Shown piece after piece: positions 7,022 through 14,374 of a DNA stretch of 64,000 bases. The notes under the pieces are model-generated. The model saw only the letters and a program-made list of their open reading frames with translations. It did not search any database and was not told the origin of the DNA. Location of the stretch: the NCBI GenBank assembly GCA_017438845.1, contig JAFRUO010000023.1, forward strand, positions 1-64,000, in the 5' to 3' direction. Within the stretch, counting starts at the first letter, position 1; each line of letters begins with the position of its first letter. This DNA is from Clostridia bacterium (GTDB lineage: Bacteria; Bacillota; Clostridia; Oscillospirales; Acutalibacteraceae). The position numbers and the translations under genes are program-made.

Positions 7022-8404
7022 TCAGCCCTCCTCGTAAAGAACCTTGTTGATAGCGTTAAGATAAGCCCTGATGCTGGCTCCGATAATGTCGGTCGAAATG
7101 CCGTTGCCTGAATAAACCTTGCCCGCACAGCGGAGCTTTACAATTGCGGAGCCCATGGCCTCCTTGCCTTCGGTTACAGCCTGAATTTGGAAATCGTCAA
7201 GCTCGTAGTGGTGACCGATGATTTTGTCAATTGCAATAAAGGCGGCGTCAATCGGCCCGTCGCCGATTTCAATGCTCTGAAGAATATCGGTGCCGTTCTT
7301 CTGCAGCGTGATATGCGCGCTTGCGGTGATAATGTTGCCGTTGTTTATGACGTAGCTTACAAGCTTATAGGTCGAGGGCACCTGAAGCGCGGCGCTTGCA
7401 ACGATTGCGTCAAGCTCCTTTGCGCCGACGTTTTTCTTTGCGGCGACACGGAGGAACTCCTCGTAAACCTTCGCCTCGTCCTCCTCGGAGAGGTCGTAGC
7501 CGAGCTGCATAACCGCCGAGATAACCGCCTGACGGTCATCGTTTTTGTCAAGGTGAATCGCCTCGTAGCCCTCGCTCGAAACAGTGACGACAGCCTTATC
7601 GTTTTTGGAGTTGTCGGCAATCCAGGCGATTTGCTTTGTAATTCTGTTGAGCTGGGTATAACGGATTGCGCTTGAAAGAGAATACTTTTCGCCGCAGTTT
7701 TTAATAATGCCTGCAAGTGTTTCAAGCGAGGCGCATTCGCCGCCTACCGAAGCCTTTACAAGGTCTGCCTCTCCCCTGAGCGCAAGTATGCTCTCTGCGG
7801 CGGCAAGCCCGTTCTTGTCGGAGCACTTTACTCCCGGCTTTACGGAAAACCTTTTTGCAATGCCGTCAACAAAGGCGGCGAAGTCGTCGGGCATCATTTC
7901 GGCGGCAGTATCGCAAAGCGTGATTTTATGGGCGCCTGCCGAAACAGCCTTTTCGACTGCGGCGTAAAGGAAATCCTCCTCCGCCCTTGTCGCGTCCTCT
8001 GCACAAAATTCAACGCAGTCGCATTTTTCCTTGGCATATGAAATGATATGCTCTATCCACAAAAGCATTTTTTCGGGCTTTTTGTGGCAGGTATATTCCA
8101 TTCCTACGGGCGACACCGGAAGCTCAATTCTTATTGAGGGACGCTCGGTAGTCGAAAGCGCCTCTGCGGCGTCGTCAACGCTCTCGTCGGAAAGCCCTGC
8201 GGCAACGGAAATAATGCTTTTCTTTGCAAAAGACGCTATTGTACGCACTAATAGGATGTCGGCTCTCTTGCTTTTGATTGCCGGCAGTTCAATGGTGTCA
8301 ACGTTTAGCTTTTCGAGCTGACGGGCAATTTCAATTTTTTCCTTGAAGCCGAAGCTGCTGTGCTCACGGCAGAGGGTTGTGTCTGCAATTTTAACCGTTT
8401 TCAT
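7022..8404 (-). CDS. 2-isopropylmalate synthase-like protein with substituted metal ligands
   Basis: A 460-residue LeuA/HMGL-family protein. The TIM-barrel half (1 to about 260) retains VEFCAEDATR (131-140) and LCDTAAEMMP, both typical of 2-isopropylmalate synthases. The C-terminal part (about 345-455; GDGPIDAAFIAIDKI, DIIGASIRAYLNAIN) is a recognisable LeuA regulatory domain. Key catalytic positions are changed: the family's DTTLRDGEQ is DTTLCREHS here (Arg to Cys12, metal-binding Asp to Arg13), and the HxHND metal motif is KCSDK (193-197). The normal aldol-condensing activity is therefore doubtful, although the fold and leucine-sensing domain appear intact. A leucine T-box precedes it and two enzymes follow in the same operon. 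It could be a pseudoenzyme, a leucine-responsive partner, or an enzyme with new chemistry. Confidence 0.82.
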   Translation of the reverse strand: MKTVKIADTTLCREHSSFGFKEKIEIARQLEKLNVDTIELPAIKSKRADILLVRTIASFAKKSIISVAAGLSDESVDDAAEALSTTERPSIRIELPVSPVGMEYTCHKKPEKMLLWIEHIISYAKEKCDCVEFCAEDATRAEEDFLYAAVEKAVSAGAHKITLCDTAAEMMPDDFAAFVDGIAKRFSVKPGVKCSDKNGLAAAESILALRGEADLVKASVGGECASLETLAGIIKNCGEKYSLSSAIRYTQLNRITKQIAWIADNSKNDKAVVTVSSEGYEAIHLDKNDDRQAVISAVMQLGYDLSEEDEAKVYEEFLRVAAKKNVGAKELDAIVASAALQVPSTYKLVSYVINNGNIITASAHITLQKNGTDILQSIEIGDGPIDAAFIAIDKIIGHHYELDDFQIQAVTEGKEAMGSAIVKLRCAGKVYSGNGISTDIIGASIRAYLNAINKVLYEEG

Positions 8405-8696
8405 AATAATTACTCCTTTGCGTACAAAATAAAAAATAAGCCCTGAAACCCTTTCGGATTTCAGGGACGAAATAACCGTGGTACCACCCTGTTTACCGCA
8501 TTAAGCGGTCGCTCTGCAGAGCTCTGACAAGCTCTTTGCCATGGTAACGGGGCAAGCCGTAGCTGCTTACTTATGCTTTGGGCAACTCTGCTCCGGAAGG
8601 AGACTCGTCAACCTTTCATACCGTTTCCCACCGAAACAACGGCTCTCTGAAATGAAGCACAGATGACGATTAATTCCATCATTGCATTTTAGATGT
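8405..8696 (-). promoter_or_regulatory. T-box leader, leucine-specific (CTC specifier)
   Basis: The minus strand shows the T-box core AGGGTGGTACCACGG (about 8475-8489). The terminator hairpin CCCTGAAATCC-GAAA-GGGTTTCAGGG lies at 8466-8441 with a T-rich tract to 8425. Stem I landmarks CAGAGAGC and GGTGGGAAAC lie upstream. In the position equivalent to the AAC of the asnS leader, just before CTTCCGGAGC, the codon is CTC (8602-8600), a leucine codon. Leucine starvation should therefore switch on the LeuA-like/fusion/amidohydrolase operon. Specifier placement is by alignment to the other leader in this window. Confidence 0.88.
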
Positions 8697-8702
8697 GCAA
8701 GT

Positions 8703-8731
8703 ATTTTATCATAATGTAAAAATCTTGTCAA
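8703..8731 (-). promoter_or_regulatory. Sigma-A promoter of the leucine T-box operon
   Basis: Minus strand TTGACA (8731-8726), 17-bp spacer, TAAAAT (8708-8703). Predicted transcription start is near 8696. The promoter abuts the 3' end of the lipoprotein gene 8745-9491. Confidence 0.8.
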
Positions 8732-8744
8732 GAAACAATTTGCT

Positions 8745-9491
8745 TCAGGGTTGTTGATTTTCAAGCACCGCCTTGTAATAAACCTCGGTTGAGTCAAATT
8801 CCTTTGCGGTTTTAACCCCGGTCTTTTCCGAGCTCATACCCTGCGACAGTCGGTAATCATTCTGCCCGTTTGCCAGGTTTACAAGGTCGGAGGTCTGGCA
8901 GTCGACAAGCTTCCCCTCCTTGTAGAAGGCGACCGTGGCGCTCACGCTTCCGAGCTTGTCTGAGTTGTTGGTTGCAACAACCTCAATGCCGTCGGGCAGA
9001 GCTGTTTCGGAAAAGCTTACCTTGTCGGTATATGAGGTGTAGCCGCTTTCGGAGATGCTCAGTGCGTCTCTCGGGTCGGAGTACATCGAGTGGTCAACGC
9101 CCTTTGCCGAAATCGGGGAACAGATTAAGAGCACCGTTTCCTGAGGCTTGACGGCGTATGCGCCCGCCGAATAAAGGTCGAGCATATTGCCCGATGAGTC
9201 GTACGCCGTGTCCGAGAAGAAAATATCAATCGTTTTGTCACAGACGTTCATCACCTTTATTACCCTGAAAAGGTACTCGTTGCCGTCCGACTCAAATACT
9301 CTTGTGTAGGCTTCGTCGGCGAGCACCTTGACCTCGGTTATTTTTGCGTCCTCGGAAATCAAATCGCTGATATTGGTTGAAACTTCGGCGGTTGTTGTTT
9401 GCTCAACCTTTCCGCCGCCCGAGCAGGAGCTGAGAAGTGTTAAGAATACTGCGGGAATTATAAGCAGCGCAGTTAACCTTTTAATGTTCAT
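8745..9491 (-). CDS. Lipoprotein of unknown function
   Basis: A 248-residue protein with a type II signal peptide: a basic start, a hydrophobic stretch and a lipobox LLSSC with cysteine at residue 23, followed by a short GGG/Thr-rich linker. The mature part (about 45-240) looks like extracytoplasmic beta-rich domains. The pattern of FRVIKVMNVCDKTIDIFFSD and VEVVATNNS-like segments with a GSVSATVAFYKEGKLV stretch resembles FxLYD-type domains, but I cannot assign a family firmly. The start follows AAAGGGAG. It stands alone on the minus strand, upstream of the leucine T-box operon, and is divergent from padR. Anchored to the outer face of the membrane. Confidence 0.7.
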   Translation of the reverse strand: MNIKRLTALLIIPAVFLTLLSSCSGGGKVEQTTTAEVSTNISDLISEDAKITEVKVLADEAYTRVFESDGNEYLFRVIKVMNVCDKTIDIFFSDTAYDSSGNMLDLYSAGAYAVKPQETVLLICSPISAKGVDHSMYSDPRDALSISESGYTSYTDKVSFSETALPDGIEVVATNNSDKLGSVSATVAFYKEGKLVDCQTSDLVNLANGQNDYRLSQGMSSEKTGVKTAKEFDSTEVYYKAVLENQQP

Positions 9492-9611
9492 AAGCGCATC
9501 TCCCTTTATATAATTAATATGGTATTGTTGCCGCGGAGATAATTATAATATGTAAAAAGGGTATCTGTCAACAAGACGGGAGCGCATATATTAATAAATT
9601 ATTAATTTTTG

Positions 9612-9649
9612 CAAGGTATATTGCATTACAAGGTAGTGTGTGATACTAT
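9612..9649 (+). promoter_or_regulatory. padR operon promoter with repeated CAAGGTA operator-like motif
   Basis: TTGCAT (9621-9626), 17-bp spacer and TACTAT (9644-9649) form a plausible promoter. CAAGGTA occurs twice, at 9612-9618 and 9629-9635, 17 bp apart, flanking the -35 box. PadR-family repressors commonly regulate their own operons, so these repeats are candidate binding sites. This is inference from position and repetition. Confidence 0.5.
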
Positions 9650-9681
9650 GTAACTGAAATAACACAGGAAAGGAGAAGGCT

Positions 9682-10002
9682 ATGAACACACAGTTTAAGA
9701 AGGGCGTGCTTGAGCTCTGCGTGCTCTCCCTGCTGAGCAGGGGCGACCGGTACGGCTATGAGCTTGCGGACACAATCGGAAAAAGCATAGACGTTTCCGA
9801 GGGCTCAATTTATCCGCTGCTCAAAAGGCTGAAAAACGAAGGCTGCTTTGAGGTTTACTTAAAGGAATCCGCCACGGGGCCTGCAAGAAAATATTACAGG
9901 CTTACGCAAAAGGGAGCGGACACACAGAAGCAGCTTGCACGGGAATGGAAGGAATTTTCAAACAGCGTGTCAGGAATTTTAGGAGGTGAACAGGATGAAT
10001 AA
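9682..10002 (+). CDS. PadR family transcriptional regulator
   Basis: A 106-residue winged-helix repressor. The sequence [20 protein letters not shown], then [11 protein letters not shown] and [16 protein letters not shown], is the diagnostic PadR DNA-binding domain, followed by a short C-terminal helix for dimerisation. PadR proteins of this small class typically sense envelope stress or antimicrobials and repress the genes next to them. The start follows GAAAGGAGAAGG. Its stop overlaps the downstream DUF1700 gene by 8 bases, which gives a coupled operon with DUF1700, DUF4097 and PspC genes. That gene order recurs in Firmicutes. Confidence 0.93.
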   Translation: MNTQFKKGVLELCVLSLLSRGDRYGYELADTIGKSIDVSEGSIYPLLKRLKNEGCFEVYLKESATGPARKYYRLTQKGADTQKQLAREWKEFSNSVSGILGGEQDE

Positions 10003-10576
10003 AAACGAATTTTTAAACGAGCTTGAAAGAAGCCTTGCTTCTCTTCCTGCAGAGGAAAGGCGGGAAATCATAAACGATTTTCAGGAGCATTTCCAGGCCG
10101 GAGCCGAAAACGGAAAAACGGAGGCTCAGCTCTGCGAGGAGCTCGGCGACCCGAAGAGCTGTGCGGCTCAGTACCTTGCAGAGCAAAGGCCCGTAAGACC
10201 CGAGGCGGCAACGCCTCCCGTGCAGAACGCAAACGTGCAAAGACCTCCCGTCCGACCCGCTCAGCCTGCGGCAAAGCAGGGCTATTACGGCACAAGACCT
10301 CTGCCTGCCGCCGACCGAAGAAGCGACACCGCCTGGAGCGTAGCCTTTATTCTCCTTGTGCTTGCCGCATTTGTGGTTTACCCGACCGCATGTGCATTTA
10401 TGCTTGCGCCGCTTCCGATAATATTCCTGTCGTCCATGATAATGCAGGCGGCACCCGGAGCGCTCGGAATAGTCTTTACCGTTTCAATTTGCACCGCCTT
10501 TTTCACGGCAGGACTGCTTATGCTCGTGCTGATGAGCGTGCTGCTTAAGAAGAGCTATAAGAAATCAAGCTTCTGA
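9995..10576 (+). CDS. DUF1700 (HAAS-type) membrane protein
   Basis: A 193-residue protein starting [20 protein letters not shown], the conserved N-terminal DUF1700 helix bundle with [11 protein letters not shown] and [16 protein letters not shown] Pro-rich linker (about 65-105) and two or three transmembrane segments (about 112-190) follow. The start at 9995 is preceded by AGGAGGTG (9981-9988); the GTG at 9986 lies inside that ribosome-binding site and is rejected. DUF1700 proteins are regularly encoded directly after PadR regulators and before DUF4097 proteins. The N-terminal domain is thought to mediate interaction with the PadR or other partners, but the role is unproven. Confidence 0.85.
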   Translation: MNKNEFLNELERSLASLPAEERREIINDFQEHFQAGAENGKTEAQLCEELGDPKSCAAQYLAEQRPVRPEAATPPVQNANVQRPPVRPAQPAAKQGYYGTRPLPAADRRSDTAWSVAFILLVLAAFVVYPTACAFMLAPLPIIFLSSMIMQAAPGALGIVFTVSICTAFFTAGLLMLVLMSVLLKKSYKKSSF

Positions 10577-10587
10577 GGAGGGATATT

Positions 10588-11499
10588 ATGAAAAAATATA
10601 TTATTTGTCTTGCCGTAATATTTGTCCTTTCCTCGGTTGTCTGTGCCGTTACGGGAGCCGCCATAGGCGGAAGGCTTGTGCGTAAGCTTTACGACAACCG
10701 TGATAAGCTCCCCGCCTTTGCAAACAGAATTGAAGAGGCGATTGACGGCAGGTTTGACTTTGACGGCGTTGAGGATTATTTTGACGAAGATGATGACGAC
10801 GGCGACGAAAAAGAGGAGCTTTATACGGGTGAGATTACGCCCGAGCTTACCGAACAGGGAGAACTCAGGATTTATGCACAGACCGGAGAGGTTAAGCTTC
10901 GCACCGCAGCCGACGGCGTGCTCAGAGCCGCCTACAGCGTTCGCTCCGACAAGCGTGACCTTCAGGGGGACTTCCGCCTTGAAAGCACCGACGAGGCCGA
11001 CATCTCCTTTACCCACGAAGGCTTGTTTAACCCGGGAGGGCTTGACATCGAGCTTACCGTATATATTCCGTCCGACTTCGGCGGTAATGTAGATTTAAAG
11101 CTTGACGCAGGTGAGCTCAGCGTCAAAGAAATTAAGCTTGAGGGGCTTACCGTAAGGCTTGACGCGGGAAGCGTAAAGCTAAAAAATGCCGAAATAGGCG
11201 TCTCCGATATAATTGTAAGCACGGGAGAGCTTGACATTGACAGGGACTTTGTCTGCGGCTCAGCCTTCAAGGCTGCCGTCGAAACGGGAGAGGCGGACAT
11301 TGAGCTTCCGTTTGCAAAAAGCTTTGTACTGGAGTATAATATAGAAAGCGGAAACGCAAGGCTTGACGAACTCCTTAAGGGCGGCGTAGTACTTGCTCCC
11401 GGCAGCAACGGCGTCGGCGGTACCGTAAGCAGTGCGGACGCAACGGAGCAGTCCCCTCGTTTCAGCATAACCGTAGAAACAGGCTCTATTGAGTTTTAA
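10588..11499 (+). CDS. DUF4097-family membrane-anchored protein
   Basis: A 303-residue protein with an N-terminal signal-anchor (MKKYIICLAVIFVLSSVVCA), an acidic stretch rich in Asp/Glu (about 55-75), and a long repetitive beta domain (about 90-303). Recurring units such as LKLDAGELSVKEIKLEGLTV, RLDAGSVKLKNAEIG and VSTGELDIDRDF are typical of the DUF4097 right-handed beta-helix. It is likely exposed outside the membrane. Good Shine-Dalgarno GAGGAGGG. It lies 11 bases downstream of the DUF1700 gene in the PadR operon. The family accompanies PspC and PadR genes in many Firmicutes, which suggests a shared envelope-stress role; the biochemical activity is unknown. Confidence 0.82.
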   Translation: MKKYIICLAVIFVLSSVVCAVTGAAIGGRLVRKLYDNRDKLPAFANRIEEAIDGRFDFDGVEDYFDEDDDDGDEKEELYTGEITPELTEQGELRIYAQTGEVKLRTAADGVLRAAYSVRSDKRDLQGDFRLESTDEADISFTHEGLFNPGGLDIELTVYIPSDFGGNVDLKLDAGELSVKEIKLEGLTVRLDAGSVKLKNAEIGVSDIIVSTGELDIDRDFVCGSAFKAAVETGEADIELPFAKSFVLEYNIESGNARLDELLKGGVVLAPGSNGVGGTVSSADATEQSPRFSITVETGSIEF

Positions 11500-11519
11500 T
11501 TAAAGAAAGGAAGAACATT

Positions 11520-11723
11520 ATGCAAAAAAAGCTTTACAAGAGCGCAAACGACAAAATGCTCACGGGAGTACTCGGAGGAATTGCCGAGTATCTTAAGATG
11601 GATTCGACCGTTGTAAGACTTATTTTCGCGCTTATAACAATTATTACGGGCGTGTTCCCGCTGGCACTTTTCTATATTATATGCGCTATCATTATGCCCG
11701 AGCCCCCGTTTACGGTAGAATAA
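11520..11723 (+). CDS. PspC domain protein
   Basis: A 67-residue PspC-type membrane protein: KKLYKSANDKMLTGVLGGIA, then EYLKMDSTVVRLIFALITI, then a hydrophobic stretch ending ICAIIMPEPP. This is a complete stand-alone PspC domain with a single reentrant or transmembrane segment. PspC proteins act in envelope stress responses in proteobacteria and are companions of DUF4097 proteins in Firmicutes. Start follows GAAAGGAAG. It is the last gene of the PadR operon. Confidence 0.93.
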   Translation: MQKKLYKSANDKMLTGVLGGIAEYLKMDSTVVRLIFALITIITGVFPLALFYIICAIIMPEPPFTVE

Positions 11724-11760
11724 TTCTCCGTTAGACACAAAGGGCTTTTAACAGTCGCTT

Positions 11761-11807
11761 TTTGACAGCGTAATATGACAGTGTTTTCACCGTACCGAAG
11801 CTATAAT
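11761..11807 (+). promoter_or_regulatory. Candidate Spo0A-controlled promoter of spoIIE
   Basis: A perfect TATAAT lies at 11802-11807. The nearest -35-like hexamer, ATGACA (11775-11780), sits 21 bp upstream. That long spacing is known for the Spo0A-activated sigma-A promoters spoIIE and spoIIG of Bacillus subtilis. Two sequences resembling reversed 0A boxes (consensus TTYGACA) occur: TTTGACA at 11761-11767 and TATGACA at 11774-11780. The predicted transcript starts near 11814, which bears on the spoIIE start codon. Inference from pattern. Confidence 0.5.
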
Positions 11808-11812
11808 CTTTA

Positions 11813-14182
11813 ATGAGATTAAAGCGAAAAGGTACGGTGATTTTCTTGGCTTCGCACGGTTCCGTATATAAAACAGAGGAAAAAAGGCAGAGGCGTGAGC
11901 AACGCTTTTTAAAGCTTGCCTCGCAGGCTGTGATGCATTTGCTTCACTTTTTGTCGGCGGCGCTGCTGGCGTCAATCAACGAGCTCGGCAGCTTCTCCCC
12001 TTTTGCGGCGGCGTTCGTCTGCTCGGTTGACAGAAGGTATATGCTCACCGCCTCCTTCGGGGCGGGGCTCGGCTACATTTTTACACAAAACAGCATTTCG
12101 GCGTTTAAATATCTTGCCGCAATAATCTGTGCGGCGGTGATGTCGGGGCTGTGCAGTGAGCTCGAAGCGCTTAAAAAGCTGAGAATGATTCCCTCCTGTG
12201 TTTCGTTCCTTACGCTTTTCCTTGCCGATATGGCGGTGATGCTTGCGAATGAAATCAGCGTAGCTTCCTTTATAATGTACCTCGGAGAGGCATGCGTTGG
12301 CTTTGTTTGCTCGTTTTTGTTCTGCGAGGCTTTTGACAGCGTTAAGCTTTATAAGAGCAACGGGGGAATACTTTTAAGGGATATGCAGATTATCGTGTTC
12401 TGCATATCTTTGCTTCTGTTTTCCGTCAGCAGTATTACTCTCGCAGGAGCATCGCCCGCAAGGCTCTTTCTCGTTTTTTTGTTGCTTAGCTTAAGTTATG
12501 TTTATGACAGTCCGCTGATTTCCGCCTCGGCAGGAGCGGCGCTTGTGTTCACAATCGGGGATACGCTCGATATTACGGCGCTTGCCTACTCGATAGCAAC
12601 TCTGGTGCTCGGCGTTTTTTCGGGACTGCACCGTTACCTCAGAGCCTTTGCCTTTGCGGCTGCGTTTGCAATCGGCTTTGCCTTCTGCGACGGAAGCGCC
12701 GACAAGGCGGCTGTGCTTGCCGAAACAGCGTTTGCCTGCGTTATTTTTGCGTCTTTGCCCGAAAAGCTTTACGACAGGCTTAAAATCCTTCTTACCGTCA
12801 GCCGTGAGCCGACAGGGACAAGCTCCCAGAGGGAGGCGGTGCTGGAAAAGCTCAGGACGGCTTCGTCTGCGCTCGGCGATGTTTCATACTGTGTGGGAGC
12901 CGCCTCGGATATGATTAAATCGGATTTGTCGGGCAAGCCCGTGGGCTTTTATTCAAGGGTTATTGACGAGGTTTGCTCCGGCTGTAAAAGACGCGACTAC
13001 TGCTGGAAAATCAACTTCGCCGACTCAAGAAAAAGCTTTGAGCTTATGGCGGAGGCGCTCGGAAAAGGCAAAAGACTTGCGCCCGATTCGCTTCCCGGCT
13101 TTGTTTCGGGGCATTGCGTCAACGCCTCACGCCTTGCAGTAAGCTTTACGGATAATTATTATAAGTATATAAGCCGACGCTCCGCTCTGAGAAAGGCGGA
13201 GAGAATACGAAGCCTTACCAACGAGCAGTTTTCGGGTATCTGCGCCATGCTCGCCGAGTTCTCCGAGGAGTTTTCAGAGGGCATACGTTTTGATGAAAGG
13301 CTGGCGAACGAGATAGGCACTGCGCTTGCCGAACAGTTTTCGCTAAAGCCCGAGCTGCTGATTTGCATAAGGGACGCGCAGGGACATTTAAAGCTTGAAA
13401 TACGGCTTAAGGAAAAGCCGAAAAAGCTCAACGAAGCGGATTTCCGTCAGCTGCTCGAAACGGTTTGCAGGACCGAGCTGTCAAGACCCGTTGTTGCGGA
13501 AACGGACAGCGGTATAATAATCACGCTTTGTCAGCAGACAACCTTCCGCATCGAAGCGGCGGCTTCAAGGGTTTGCGCCGAGAACCAGGCGCAGTGCGGC
13601 GACAGCTACGAGGGCTTCTATGACGGCAAGGGCAATTATATAGTAGTATTAAGTGACGGTATGGGCACGGGGCTCAGGGCGGCAATCGACTCTTCGCTTA
13701 CCGCGACAATAACCGCAAGGCTTCTGCGTGCGGGAATCTCCTGCGAGGCGGCGATGAGAATGGTGAACTCCTCGCTGCTGCTGCGCTCAGTCGACGAGTC
13801 GTTGGCAACGCTTGATATTATATGTATAGACCTGTACACGGGCAAGGCAACCTTTTACAAGGCGGGGGCAAGCCTTTCCCTCGTCAAGAAAAAGAGCAGG
13901 GTTATCGACGTGGAAATGGCTTCAATGCCGCTGGGCATACTCGACAGTGTCAACTATTCGCGAAAAAGCCTTATGCTCGGCGACGAGGACGTTGTGCTTA
14001 TGGCGAGCGACGGCGCATTTGAATTTTCTGAGGAGAAGGTGAAAAACGGCTTTTCGGTGATACTTGACGACAGCGTCAGCGAGGTGTCGGAGAGGATGAT
14101 GGCTCTTGCCAGGGCGGGGCGCGTCGGAAAGCGAAGCGACGACATAACGGTGATTTCCGTAAGACTTTGCAAAAATATATAA
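11813..14182 (+). CDS. spoIIE: Stage II sporulation protein E (PP2C-type phosphatase)
   Basis: Membrane phosphatase that dephosphorylates SpoIIAA at the forespore septum and so activates sigma-F. Up to 789 residues: a hydrophobic N-terminal region with about ten transmembrane segments (roughly 40-310), a linker with the cysteine cluster CSGCKRRDYCW, and a C-terminal PP2C domain (about 570-785). That domain carries GDSYEGFYD, VVLSDGMGTG and DDITVISV metal-site motifs. Length is close to B. subtilis SpoIIE. The start is uncertain: ATG at 11813 lies within a base of the predicted transcription start and has no ribosome binding site. In-frame GTG at 11837, after AAAAGG, is an alternative that would remove only eight residues. 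Confidence 0.93.
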   Translation: MRLKRKGTVIFLASHGSVYKTEEKRQRREQRFLKLASQAVMHLLHFLSAALLASINELGSFSPFAAAFVCSVDRRYMLTASFGAGLGYIFTQNSISAFKYLAAIICAAVMSGLCSELEALKKLRMIPSCVSFLTLFLADMAVMLANEISVASFIMYLGEACVGFVCSFLFCEAFDSVKLYKSNGGILLRDMQIIVFCISLLLFSVSSITLAGASPARLFLVFLLLSLSYVYDSPLISASAGAALVFTIGDTLDITALAYSIATLVLGVFSGLHRYLRAFAFAAAFAIGFAFCDGSADKAAVLAETAFACVIFASLPEKLYDRLKILLTVSREPTGTSSQREAVLEKLRTASSALGDVSYCVGAASDMIKSDLSGKPVGFYSRVIDEVCSGCKRRDYCWKINFADSRKSFELMAEALGKGKRLAPDSLPGFVSGHCVNASRLAVSFTDNYYKYISRRSALRKAERIRSLTNEQFSGICAMLAEFSEEFSEGIRFDERLANEIGTALAEQFSLKPELLICIRDAQGHLKLEIRLKEKPKKLNEADFRQLLETVCRTELSRPVVAETDSGIIITLCQQTTFRIEAAASRVCAENQAQCGDSYEGFYDGKGNYIVVLSDGMGTGLRAAIDSSLTATITARLLRAGISCEAAMRMVNSSLLLRSVDESLATLDIICIDLYTGKATFYKAGASLSLVKKKSRVIDVEMASMPLGILDSVNYSRKSLMLGDEDVVLMASDGAFEFSEEKVKNGFSVILDDSVSEVSERMMALARAGRVGKRSDDITVISVRLCKNI

Positions 14183-14282
14183 AAGCAATACGCTTATCGG
14201 CTATTGTAACAAACAATCGGCGCAAAACTTGTTAAAAGTGCATAAAAACAAGATTTTACCATACAAAAAAATCAATAATTCA

Positions 14283-14311
14283 TTGACATTTTGAGGTTTT
14301 TATTGTAAATT
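14283..14311 (+). promoter_or_regulatory. Sigma-A promoter of the tandem membrane-anchored paralogue cluster
   Basis: TTGACA (14283-14288), 17-bp spacer, TAAATT (14306-14311). It lies 64 bases upstream of the first of three related genes that run to the terminator at 17118. Confidence 0.7.
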
Positions 14312-14374
14312 GTTATGTGTATCTATTTAATAATGCATAATTCTATGCTTAGGTCTTGAAAGGGGACACATTTA

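Noticed and set aside
9986..9994. GTG at 9986 as start of the DUF1700 gene
   Set aside because: It overlaps the Shine-Dalgarno AGGAGGTG; the ATG at 9995 has proper spacing and gives the canonical MNKNEF start.
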